Source: JBDTNQ01 sp039933635
GTDB lineage: Bacteria; Acidobacteriota; Vicinamibacteria; Vicinamibacterales; SCN-69-37
Assembly: GCA_039933635.1 (NCBI GenBank)
Contig: JBDTNQ010000021.1
Location: 1 to 44,589, forward strand
DNA length: 44,589 bases
Direction: 5' to 3'
Shown: positions 8,193 to 15,440 of the stretch, piece by piece
Layout: each line of letters begins with the position of its first letter
How positions within the stretch are numbered: the first letter of the stretch is position 1
Program-made: the position numbers and the translations under genes
The notes under the pieces: model-generated
Database searches by the model: none
Told to the model about the DNA's origin: nothing
Seen by the model: the letters and a program-made list of their open reading frames with translations, nothing else

Positions 8193-8369
8193 ATGAAGTT
8201 GAGAGAGCCACAGCAGAGCACGACGCAAGAGAGCAAGCGCGCCTGGAAGCAACCGACCGTGACATCGGCCGGCACCGTCAGCGGTATCCTGCAGGGCGGC
8301 CACGGCAAGGTGTCTGTCACCACCGGCGATCCCGGTGAACCGCACAAGATTGCCGGCAACGACCAATAG
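8193..8369 (+). CDS. Candidate lasso-type RiPP precursor peptide
   Basis: A 58-residue ORF in the standard precursor position between cyclase and kinase genes, with GAAAGG at 8178-8183, 9 bases before the ATG. Residues 18-27 read W-KQ-P-T-V-TSA-G and match the YxxPxLxxxG leader motif bound by B1 proteins, with Trp for Tyr and Val for Leu. By that alignment the usual penultimate leader Thr would be L33 and the core would start at G35. The C-terminal part (GGHGKVSVTTGDPGEP then HKIAGNDQ) is Gly-rich and hydrophilic. The first acid is D46, at core position 12 from G35 or position 9 if the core starts at G38. Canonical ring acceptors sit at 7-9. I am fairly sure it is the precursor, not of the final structure. 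Confidence 0.72.
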   Translation: MKLREPQQSTTQESKRAWKQPTVTSAGTVSGILQGGHGKVSVTTGDPGEPHKIAGNDQ

Positions 8370-8386
8370 GCCCCGGCGCCTGCCCC

Positions 8387-9220
8387 ATGCTCCACGTCGT
8401 CGTCGCTGACGGACCGCCTCCGTCCCGCGGATCAGGCCGCATGGTCCACGTCTGGCGCGACGACGAGCGCGCCTCGTTCGCGGAAGCCGCGATTCACCAG
8501 GACGGATATCGGCTGGAGTGGCGTGGCATCGGGACCGTGGTGTTCTCGCCAGGGTCCCTGCGTGTCCGGCTGTGGCCAGCGCCCGGCGTGGACGCCGACG
8601 CCGCGACTGCCGCCCTGCTCCACGTCGCTCAGCCCGCCATCCTGCAGGCGCTGGGCTATCAGACGCTGCACGCCAGCGCGGTGCGCTTGGCGACCGGCGT
8701 GGTGGCGTTCTGTGGAGTCAGTGGCGCGGGGAAATCGACCCTGGCCTTCGCGCTTGGGCGGTCCCCCGGGATGTCGCAGATGGCCGACGACGCGCTGGTC
8801 CTGGAAATCGCGCGCGAAGCGATCCTGGCACAGCCCCTTCCGTATCGCGCGCGACTTCGATCGGAATCGCGGACGTTCTTCAACGGCGTGGCGTCGCACA
8901 CGCGGGATCGACAACCAGACTCCGCGCCGGCGCCGCTCCTGGCCGTCTTTGCCTTGACGCAGTCCCAACAGAGCCAGCCCATCGAGTTACGTCGCATCGG
9001 CGCCCCGCAGGCATTCAGTGCCCTCCTGACGCACGCGCACTGCTTCGATGAATCCGACAGGGCGGGAGTGACGTCCATGGTGCAGGCGTACCTCGCGATG
9101 GCCGACGCCGTGCCGGTCTACGCGCTGGCCTATCCAAAGGATTTCGCGCACATTCGCGACGTCCAGATGCGCGTGCTGGAGGCCGTCGGTCAACCGCAGC
9201 CGCACGACAGTCATGCCTGA
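8387..9220 (+). CDS. HPr kinase-like protein of the RiPP operon
   Basis: A 277-residue protein with an HprK-type P-loop, GVSGAGKST at residues 110-118, preceded by the family's LHASAV segment (about 94-99) and followed by MADDALVLE (132-140), the acidic region that completes the kinase site. Homologues in paeninodin-type lasso clusters phosphorylate the precursor, often on a C-terminal Ser. Here the candidate precursor ends in Gln and has no Ser or Thr after T44, so the target must differ: S41, T43, T44, a leader residue or another molecule. It lies 17 bases after the precursor and overlaps the B2 gene by 8 bases. Confidence 0.8.
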   Translation: MLHVVVADGPPPSRGSGRMVHVWRDDERASFAEAAIHQDGYRLEWRGIGTVVFSPGSLRVRLWPAPGVDADAATAALLHVAQPAILQALGYQTLHASAVRLATGVVAFCGVSGAGKSTLAFALGRSPGMSQMADDALVLEIAREAILAQPLPYRARLRSESRTFFNGVASHTRDRQPDSAPAPLLAVFALTQSQQSQPIELRRIGAPQAFSALLTHAHCFDESDRAGVTSMVQAYLAMADAVPVYALAYPKDFAHIRDVQMRVLEAVGQPQPHDSHA

Positions 9221-9683
9221 CCGGATTGCGTCGCGCAACCGCCGATGGCGAAACGCCATCATGACGGCGCGCCTGTTGCCGCCCTATCTGATCTTCGCGG
9301 TACTCAAGCGACTCGTCCCGCTTCCGCGTTTGGTACGGTGGGCCTGGCTCCGCCCCGTCCGCATCAGGGACCGCGCGGTCGAAGACACGGCGCTGCGCTG
9401 CACCGTCCGTCTGCGGAACTGGTTCGGAGCTGACCGGGGTGACTGCCTTCAGGGAAGCCTGGCGCTCTACCGCGTGCTCTCTCACACGGGATCGAATCCG
9501 CGACTGGTTGTCGGTTTCCGCCGCGATTCGTCGGCGGTGGGTGGACACGCCTGGGTTGAGGTTGATGGCGCCTGCGTGATCGAAGCTGCGCCACCGCTGC
9601 GCGGCTTCGTTCCCGCGTTCTCGTTCGGGCCGGAGGGTGCGCTATCGCTGCCGGCTGACGCGACGGGCCAGCAGGCTATCTGA
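9213..9683 (+). CDS. Lasso peptide B2-type leader peptidase
   Basis: A 156-residue transglutaminase-like cysteine protease of the lasso B2 family, which cuts the leader from the precursor. The catalytic triad is visible: C78 in DCLQGSLAL, H112 in GGHAWVEVDG and D118 in the same segment. The family pattern (CLxxSLAL, an LVVGF strand, HAWVE-DG) is kept. The first 50 residues are basic and hydrophobic, like other B2 proteins. The ATG overlaps the kinase stop by 8 bases and the gene ends the operon. Its 3' end overlaps the convergent PilZ gene by 8 bases, with no terminator hairpin between. Its presence is the best evidence for a lasso-type pathway rather than an exosortase-type PqqD/HprK locus. 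Confidence 0.87.
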   Translation: MPDRIASRNRRWRNAIMTARLLPPYLIFAVLKRLVPLPRLVRWAWLRPVRIRDRAVEDTALRCTVRLRNWFGADRGDCLQGSLALYRVLSHTGSNPRLVVGFRRDSSAVGGHAWVEVDGACVIEAAPPLRGFVPAFSFGPEGALSLPADATGQQAI

Positions 9684-10011
9684 CGCGGTCGATCAGGTTA
9701 CCGACAACGGGCCCCGTCTCAGACGGCTCGTCTTCGACGAACTGCAGTCCCGTGAGGTAGACCGGTGTGGCGTCGGGCGGCGCGGTGTTACGGGAGTGCA
9801 TCACGCGCGCGTGCAGTTCGACCGTGGAATCATCGCCAAGGGTCAGACGGAACACGTGCACGGCGCCGACCGGAAAGGGAAGGCCGGTTTGGATGGCCAT
9901 GCCACCGAGGCTGATTTCGAGCACGCTGACGGGAAGGTCGAGAGACACGCTATGGCCGTGCAGGCGGCCCAGGAGTTCGATACGCGGAGCGCGGCGTCGA
10001 TCGACGGTCAT
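9676..10011 (-). CDS. PilZ-domain protein
   Basis: A 111-residue single-domain PilZ protein, a likely cyclic di-GMP receptor. It begins MTVDRRRAPR, giving the RxxxR half of the ligand motif. Later, LEISLGGMAI corresponds to the (D/N)xSxxG half, with Glu in place of the usual Asp/Asn. The remaining beta-strands (FRLTLGDDSTVELHARVMHS, then VYLTGLQFVEDE) fit the PilZ barrel. It could adjust pili or polysaccharide production, both encoded nearby. It converges on the RiPP operon. The ATG has no clear Shine-Dalgarno sequence and overlaps the stop of an unsupported 27-codon frame. Confidence 0.8.
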   Translation of the reverse strand: MTVDRRRAPRIELLGRLHGHSVSLDLPVSVLEISLGGMAIQTGLPFPVGAVHVFRLTLGDDSTVELHARVMHSRNTAPPDATPVYLTGLQFVEDEPSETGPVVGNLIDRVR

Positions 10012-10135
10012 GATGAAACTCGTGTCAAGACGCTGGTGATTCGGAGGCAGCGGCGTGCCGGCGTGTGGGCATTCACGCGAGCCTGCGACATCACGGGACC
10101 GGCAGACAGGCGGCGGGCGCGCCAGCCGGCATGGG

Positions 10136-10627
10136 CTACCGCAGGTTTCGCGCGACCCTGTAGTTGTGATCGACGATCATCGCGTAGGCCGAGTTGATGG
10201 CGACGAGCGTCATCACGGCCCCAATCTTGTTCGTTCTGGACATGCTGTGCGCCGCCAGCACGGTGCTGGTCGCGATGCCGGCCTTCAAGGCCACGAAGGC
10301 CAGCTTGTTCTTCGTGACGTTGGCCATGAGAGGGTTGGCTTCGCGCGCGCCGGCGCCGAAGGCCTTGAGCGTCGAGTGCACGTCGAGTGCCTGCATCGTG
10401 AAGGTTGACGCATAAAGCGCGGTCATCAGAGAGGACCGCTTCTGGATGCGCGCTGGACGGAAGGCCGAAGCCGGGATGTCGCTCGCCGCAATCACCGAGG
10501 GGGTAATGGCATTGGACACGGCGGCCGAAAGATCGAGGGTCGCGCGCTCCTGAGCATGGGCGACAGACGCCGCGCCAGGCACGAGGGCGACAACGAGCGC
10601 AGCAACCGAGAAGAAGCGGCGTGACAT
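10136..10627 (-). CDS. Exported membrane protein, DUF5658-like
   Basis: A 163-residue protein of unknown function. It has a clear signal peptide (hydrophobic residues 6-22, cleavage likely after AHA at 23-25). A weakly hydrophobic region follows with the motif LDVHST (81-86) and GAGAREANPLM (91-101), then two probable membrane helices (about 109-127 and 135-152). The D-x-x-S-T plus E-x-N-P pattern resembles small DUF5658-type membrane proteins. GGAAGGA lies 6 bases before the ATG. The leader upstream can form a strong two-part hairpin. No neighbour gives a clear role. Confidence 0.65.
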   Translation of the reverse strand: MSRRFFSVAALVVALVPGAASVAHAQERATLDLSAAVSNAITPSVIAASDIPASAFRPARIQKRSSLMTALYASTFTMQALDVHSTLKAFGAGAREANPLMANVTKNKLAFVALKAGIATSTVLAAHSMSRTNKIGAVMTLVAINSAYAMIVDHNYRVARNLR

Positions 10628-10640
10628 GAACAGTCCTTCC

Positions 10641-10709
10641 GGTCCCGCCGGACCTGGAGGCTGTCTGCGTCGTCAACACCGCGCGCCATGCGCATGCGCG
10701 GTGACAGCC
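10641..10709 (-). promoter_or_regulatory. Structured 5' leader
   Basis: Just upstream of the DUF5658-like gene, read on the minus strand, GGCTGTC (10709-10703) pairs with GACAGCC (10665-10659). Stacked inside is ACCGCGC (10702-10696) with GCGCGGT (10684-10678), leaving a 12-base bulge on one side only. A second hairpin, GGTCC-GGCG-GGACC (10654-10641), ends directly at the Shine-Dalgarno sequence. The perfect 7+7 pairing is unlikely to be chance, but I match no known riboswitch class. The remainder of the gap, 10710-10987, shows no gene, repeat or promoter I can support. Confidence 0.4.
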
Positions 10710-10987
10710 TACCTGCCTAGCGGCAAGGGGGATGCCAGCGCGTCGCGCACGAGAATCTGTCAGATCAGGCGGAATATTACCCGTTCCCAGACGGGCCTGG
10801 AAGTCGTGTCGGTCCGCCACACACGAACCTCGCACATCGCCCACGGATCTGTCGATCGAACCGTCGATGCCCTGGGTGCTCGTGTCCAAATACAGTTCTG
10901 TCGGCGAGCGCGGATGCCTGCGACATCCGCCACAGTTGATGACGCTTTCGTCGTTGACGCACGATTCCGTGACCATCCGACGCGTCG

Positions 10988-11734
10988 TCACGAACGCACC
11001 AATGGCGAAGCGGATTTCGTTTTGAGACCGAACATGCGGCGGAGTCGGTCGAGCATGCCGGCGCCACCGTCGGTCGCCCGCTCGGCTTCGATCAGCGCAT
11101 CGAGCACGGCCGCCACCGTTGGCACCACGGCAATGCCGAGGCGCTTGGCTGAAATCGGCACCGCGGTCTGGTCGCCCCGCCACACGAGCAGCGCGCCAGC
11201 CTTGGATTCGAGCACGACGTCCAGACAGTTGTCGTCCCGATCGTCGACGACCACATCGATCGCCAGCGCCTCTGCGATCCGTCCACGCGAGCGATGAACC
11301 ACGTAGAGGCTGGGCAGCGGAAATCCGTGCGACTGGAGCCACCGCTGACTCTGGCGTTGCACCGTGCGGCCTGCCGATCGCGGGCGGCTGGTGATGAACA
11401 ACACTTCCCACCCGCGGGCGTCCGCCACGGCCGCAATCCTGGCGATGGCGCCCGGCTCGATCTCCCTCAGGGTTTCCCAGAAGTTCTCGGTCGCCGCGAT
11501 CTCGCGCCACACCTGCTCGGATTGCCGGCGGCTGAGGCTGACATGCGGCAGTGCCGGAGCCAGCTGCCCTTCCCCGTCGTCACCGGCCGCCTCGCCTTCC
11601 GCCGGCGGCGACGCCGCGACGTCCTGGGCGCCCAACACGGCTGGATCGAGTTCGGGAAACAGGCGCGCGGCCGTGCGCACGAATGGCGTGTGCAAATCGG
11701 CGAGAACGCCGTCGAGATCAAACGCGATGCGCAT
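10988..11734 (-). CDS. HAD-family phosphatase, NT5C-like
   Basis: A 248-residue HAD-superfamily hydrolase. Motif I is DLDGV at residues 6-10, motif II is in FITSRPRS, and the acidic motif IV is VVDDRDD. The small cap region and overall form resemble 5'(3')-deoxyribonucleotidase-type proteins, but the substrate is unknown. An Ala/Glu/Gly-rich low-complexity insert lies around residues 40-60. The ATG at 11734 overlaps the end of the upstream polymerase gene by 17 bases, which makes it the last gene of the polysaccharide operon. It could act on a nucleotide or sugar phosphate made in that pathway. Confidence 0.72.
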   Translation of the reverse strand: MRIAFDLDGVLADLHTPFVRTAARLFPELDPAVLGAQDVAASPPAEGEAAGDDGEGQLAPALPHVSLSRRQSEQVWREIAATENFWETLREIEPGAIARIAAVADARGWEVLFITSRPRSAGRTVQRQSQRWLQSHGFPLPSLYVVHRSRGRIAEALAIDVVVDDRDDNCLDVVLESKAGALLVWRGDQTAVPISAKRLGIAVVPTVAAVLDALIEAERATDGGAGMLDRLRRMFGLKTKSASPLVRS

Positions 11735-13103
11735 CGGTGTGACGGGGACGATGGAGCGCGATGGCGGCCAGCACGACGAACAGCACCGCGTTGCCGGGCA
11801 TCTGAAGGCTGAACTCGACGACCGATTGCGCCGCCGCACCGGCGAGCCCCGCAATGGCACCGCGCCGAACCCAGTAGGTGAGGACGTCGTCGTTCCCCGA
11901 CCGCAACCGGTTGCGGACGCCGGCGGCCCAGACAACGAGGAAGGTCAGCCCAGCGCCCGCGAGGAATACGCCCCCTTCGGCAAGGAGCTGCAGATAGTCG
12001 TTGTGCGCCTCGGCGTACATCAACTCGCGACTGCCGGTCTGGTAGACGAGCATCGCCTGACCGTAGGCGCCAACGCCGGCACCGAAGACTGGAAAATCGC
12101 GCACGATGCGCACCGTATCACGCCATGCGGACAGGCGGCCGCCGATCTCCGCCGGCGCGCGGCCGAATCGCGCGGTCACGAGGTCCGCTCCAGCCCAGGT
12201 GACGGCCCCAACAAGAAGCAGTGCGAGGTAAGTCATGGCGACGACACGCCACCGGCCGCGAACGCTCCCAAGGATGAAACCGCCGAGCACGGCGAACGCC
12301 ACTGCCAGTGACGCCATGCCAGATCGTGACTGAGTCAGGACGAGCGCGCCCCCCATCACGAGCCCCGATGAAGACACGAGCAGATAGCGGTTCCCTTCGA
12401 CGCTGCCACCCCACCGCATCCAGCCGCTCACTCCGCTCGCCTCGCCCCTCGTCGAACGCTGTACGAGCCCAAAGGAATATGCGGCCACGAGCGGCAGCAC
12501 CATGGCCATCCAGCCCGCGAAATGGTTCCGATTGATGAATGGTCCGAACGGGTTGCCCCCCGCCTGCGGTTGCCAGAATCCGTACACGAGCACATGGTCC
12601 GCTCGCCCCAGCGCCTTTTGCAGGATGCCGATGGTCGCGACGCCCAGACCAAGGCCCATGATCTGGCCAGCGAGCCAGTCGACGGTGACGGACCGTACGG
12701 CCCGCGCGGAACCGAGCAGCAGAAGCCCGAACGCGACGGTGCCGAGCAGGTTGACGACGGTCGCCGACGGCGTAAGTGACAACGTATGGAATGCGGCGGG
12801 GCGATAGCCAACCTCGAAGAGCCGGTAGAACCGATCGACCCCTGGCGACACGCGCCCAATCAGCCATGACGGCAGCAGGATGGTCTGCATCGCCAGCACC
12901 AGCACGATGCCGGCCAGGGCCGCTGCCATCCATCGGATGCGAGGGTCCCTCCACGCGCGTGTCACCACGAGGGCCCACACACCCAACGCCGCCGCTCCGC
13001 CGTAGAGCGGCCAGTAGGCCCATGCGTACACGGCGCCAAAGCTCAGCGCTCCCCACGCCAGCAGCGCCATCAGGCCCGGGCCGTACCACCGGAGGCGGGT
13101 CAC
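11718..13103 (-). CDS. O-antigen ligase/polymerase (WzyC-type)
   Basis: A 461-residue polytopic inner-membrane protein of the O-antigen ligase family, which joins or polymerises lipid-linked glycans on the periplasmic side. NRNHFAGWMAMVLPL is the family signature at mid-protein. Before the large periplasmic loop are SAWRDTVRIVRDFPVFGAGVG and EAHNDYLQLLAEGG, holding the conserved Arg and His. About a dozen hydrophobic segments are visible. The GTG start lies in a GTGA overlap with the nucleotidyltransferase gene. A second polymerase-like protein is encoded at 23534-24880; which one polymerises and which ligates cannot be told from sequence. Confidence 0.85.
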   Translation of the reverse strand: MTRLRWYGPGLMALLAWGALSFGAVYAWAYWPLYGGAAALGVWALVVTRAWRDPRIRWMAAALAGIVLVLAMQTILLPSWLIGRVSPGVDRFYRLFEVGYRPAAFHTLSLTPSATVVNLLGTVAFGLLLLGSARAVRSVTVDWLAGQIMGLGLGVATIGILQKALGRADHVLVYGFWQPQAGGNPFGPFINRNHFAGWMAMVLPLVAAYSFGLVQRSTRGEASGVSGWMRWGGSVEGNRYLLVSSSGLVMGGALVLTQSRSGMASLAVAFAVLGGFILGSVRGRWRVVAMTYLALLLVGAVTWAGADLVTARFGRAPAEIGGRLSAWRDTVRIVRDFPVFGAGVGAYGQAMLVYQTGSRELMYAEAHNDYLQLLAEGGVFLAGAGLTFLVVWAAGVRNRLRSGNDDVLTYWVRRGAIAGLAGAAAQSVVEFSLQMPGNAVLFVVLAAIALHRPRHTDAHRV

Positions 13104-14248
13104 GTTCTCGCCATCCAGCGCCGCGCACCGCGCCAGGCACGCTGCACATAGAGAATCGCCACCGGGAGGCCGCTGTCCGGCGCGTAGGTGTCGCGCATGT
13201 ACTGCGCGGACGGAAACACGTGTTGCCGCGCAAGACGGGCCCGCGCCGTCCAGGATGGCAACAACGCGATATCGCTCAGGATGCGCTCCACGTGGCGTCC
13301 GTTGGCCAGATACCGCCGGGTGCGGGGCTGGCGCGCGCCGGCACGCTCGAGGTCCGCAACGATCCCGCCGGGCACAGGCGTCTCGAACAGCGTGGCCGTG
13401 AGCCCCACGCCTCGTGCGCATGCGGCGGCGATCCCCCTGGCCGACGCCCACGCTGCCAGCCGTTCCCAGTCACCCGCGGTCATGCGGCGGGCGATCTGGT
13501 GCAGGTCATATGTCCAGATGAGCCGCTCGTCATCGTAGTGGTGGGCCACACGATGAACGCACGCCAGAGCGAAGGCGTGCACGGGCGCAAGTCCTCGCGC
13601 CGCATCATCCAGCCGCGGCCTGGGCTGAGACTCGGCCCAGAGATCCTCGAACGGCGCCACGTCACCGAACTGCTGCGGATTCGCGACGCGCCAGTGCAGG
13701 TCCACGGTGTGACGCACGTAATCCCGATCGCGCAGGATGAAGGGCTCCTGATACATGAGCAGGTCGCCGCCGCTCTGCGGCACGGTCACGTAGCCCAGCC
13801 GTGCGAGGACCGCGCGCGCGCTCTCCCGGGCCGCCGGCGTAATGAGGATGTCGGAGTCAACTCGTGGGCGAAGGTGGGAATGCAGGTAGCAGGAGTATGC
13901 GAGGTCGGCGCCCTTGAATACCAGCGCCTCGATGGCCGCGTCGGCGAATGCACTCGTCAATTCGCGTAGCGCAGGGCCGGTGATCGCGTCGCGCGCGACT
14001 GCGCGGACCGACTCCACCCGTAAGCCGTCGCCAAGATCCGCCGGGAGATCCGTGGGCGCCCGCGCTGCCAGCAGAGGCCCCACACCGTGCCGCGTGGCGG
14101 CGCGCAGCACGTCGGCTGACGCGCCCTTGGCCAGACGAGACCACGCGGATGGTCGGTCGCAAATGGCATCGGCCAGCGTCTGCGACCATCGGGTCGCGAC
14201 GCCGTCTTCAGACGGAACTTGCACCCCGAGCCCAGGTCCTGAAGACAA
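13100..14248 (-). CDS. Nucleotidyltransferase family protein (PF14907-like)
   Basis: A protein of up to 382 residues resembling the uncharacterised NTP_transf_5 family. The core is ALVFKGADLAY followed by HLRPRVDSDILI, whose Asp residues would bind metal, then VDLHWRV and a C-terminal helical region with HRVAHHYDDERLIW. Members occur in polysaccharide loci and, as PsmN, in the kinase-containing pseudomycoidin lasso cluster. That is notable because a kinase-containing lasso-type operon lies 3.5 kb away. The ATG used here overlaps the preceding flavoprotein gene by 41 bases; an in-frame GTG nine codons further in would reduce this. Substrate unknown. Confidence 0.75.
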   Translation of the reverse strand: MSSGPGLGVQVPSEDGVATRWSQTLADAICDRPSAWSRLAKGASADVLRAATRHGVGPLLAARAPTDLPADLGDGLRVESVRAVARDAITGPALRELTSAFADAAIEALVFKGADLAYSCYLHSHLRPRVDSDILITPAARESARAVLARLGYVTVPQSGGDLLMYQEPFILRDRDYVRHTVDLHWRVANPQQFGDVAPFEDLWAESQPRPRLDDAARGLAPVHAFALACVHRVAHHYDDERLIWTYDLHQIARRMTAGDWERLAAWASARGIAAACARGVGLTATLFETPVPGGIVADLERAGARQPRTRRYLANGRHVERILSDIALLPSWTARARLARQHVFPSAQYMRDTYAPDSGLPVAILYVQRAWRGARRWMART

Positions 14249-15386
14249 TGCGCCGGACTGCGGGATGCCCCAGCAGCGCCAACGCGGTACGGCGGTGCCA
14301 GTTGAACGACGCCGTCCGCTCGAGGAGCGGCTTCACACCGTCGACACGAGCCAGTTCGATCAGCTCGTCGATCGACTGGTCGCTGAGTTTCGCCGCAATG
14401 CGGCGGAATGCAAGGCCGACCCGAATTTCCTGACCGAGGCGGCGACGCCATTCCTCCTCGTAGCCGCGGAGCGACCGCGCATCGAGTCGATCTCGCGTGA
14501 GAGCGTCGTCGAGCGTGTCGGCGGCCATCGTACCGCTGAGCAGGCCGTAGTAGATGCCGCCGCCGGTGGTCGGCTTCACCAGTCCGGCTGCATCGCCCAC
14601 GGCGAGCACGCGATCGGCATACGAGCGCTTGACGGGGCCGAGCGGGAGCATCTTCAGCCTCGGTTTGGGAATCGTGGCGGGGTCGACCCCGGCGCGATGC
14701 GCCAGCACGCGACTGAACTTGCGAAAGCGCTCGGCGCTGTGATCCTCGCTCATCAGACCGATGCGCGCGCGCGGCACGTCCTCCTTGCGCAGCGGAACCA
14801 TCCACGCGAAACCTGATGGCGCGACATCGCGTCCGAACCGGACTTCGATCTCCGGCATCTCGGGAAAGGGCGCATCGACCTGTGCGCTCTGCAGAAACAG
14901 ATCGGGCAGGCCAAGCCCCAGCGCGCGGTGAAACCGGTAGCTGGCCCCACACGCCAGCACGCATGTTCGGGCCTCGAAGGCTTGGCCGCTGTCGCGCGTG
15001 AGGATCCGGACACCATGCGGTCCGACGGCGACCTCCTCCGCACGGGCGCCGAACCGGTACTCGGCTCCGGCCTCGATCGCGCGCTCCGCCAGAAACCGAT
15101 CGAGCCCCAGGCGATCGATGACCACGGCGTTGACGCGTTCGCTTCGGACTGGTACCGACTCGCCCGCGGCGCCCCAGAACCTGGCACCGTCGGAGTGCGC
15201 CAGAATCAGGCTACGGGGCAGGTCGAATTCAGTGAACGCCTCGGAACCGACGAGCCCCGTGCAGTGCACGGGCGCGCCCACCGAGTCGTGCTCTTCAAGT
15301 ACGAGGACGCGGTGGCCTCGCTCGGCCAGCAGGCGGGCCGTCAGGGAACCAGCCGGACCCGCTCCAATCACAACGACATCGTGCAC
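14208..15386 (-). CDS. FAD-dependent oxidoreductase, geranylgeranyl reductase family
   Basis: A 392-residue flavoprotein. The N-terminal dinucleotide fold VVVIGAGPAGSLTARLLAE is followed by VLVLEEHDSVGAPVHCTGLV, which resembles the geranylgeranyl reductase family including its conserved Cys. The second FAD motif is RVLAVGDAAGLVKPTTGGGI. This family reduces isoprenoid chains or oxidises small aromatics. In a polysaccharide operon a role on the polyprenyl carrier lipid is possible, but this is inference. The start is GTG 15386 because AGGAG (15400-15396) lies 9 bases before it; an upstream ATG at 15428 has no such site. Confidence 0.75.
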   Translation of the reverse strand: MHDVVVIGAGPAGSLTARLLAERGHRVLVLEEHDSVGAPVHCTGLVGSEAFTEFDLPRSLILAHSDGARFWGAAGESVPVRSERVNAVVIDRLGLDRFLAERAIEAGAEYRFGARAEEVAVGPHGVRILTRDSGQAFEARTCVLACGASYRFHRALGLGLPDLFLQSAQVDAPFPEMPEIEVRFGRDVAPSGFAWMVPLRKEDVPRARIGLMSEDHSAERFRKFSRVLAHRAGVDPATIPKPRLKMLPLGPVKRSYADRVLAVGDAAGLVKPTTGGGIYYGLLSGTMAADTLDDALTRDRLDARSLRGYEEEWRRRLGQEIRVGLAFRRIAAKLSDQSIDELIELARVDGVKPLLERTASFNWHRRTALALLGHPAVRRIVFRTWARGASSV

Positions 15387-15440
15387 GCGTAGTCTCTCCT
15401 GCAGAGTGAACGGCGGGGCTCCATGCACCCCGGGCCATCG

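Noticed and set aside
5970..9683. Exosortase-type PqqD/HPr-related kinase system instead of lasso
   Set aside because: Those systems also use PqqD and HprK-like proteins, but no exosortase or PEP-CTERM protein is visible, and a B2 peptidase plus AsnB cyclase with a YxxP-type leader fit lasso biosynthesis much better.
10008..10091. A 27-codon minus-strand frame whose stop overlaps the PilZ start
   Set aside because: The overlap is tempting as a coupled leader peptide, but there is no Shine-Dalgarno sequence, no recognisable peptide and composition is ordinary; not enough to call a gene.
10641..10709. c-di-GMP-I (GEMM) riboswitch
   Set aside because: I looked for the GEMM core because a PilZ gene is adjacent. 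The required conserved internal bases and tetraloop-receptor pattern are not there, so only an unassigned structure is reported.
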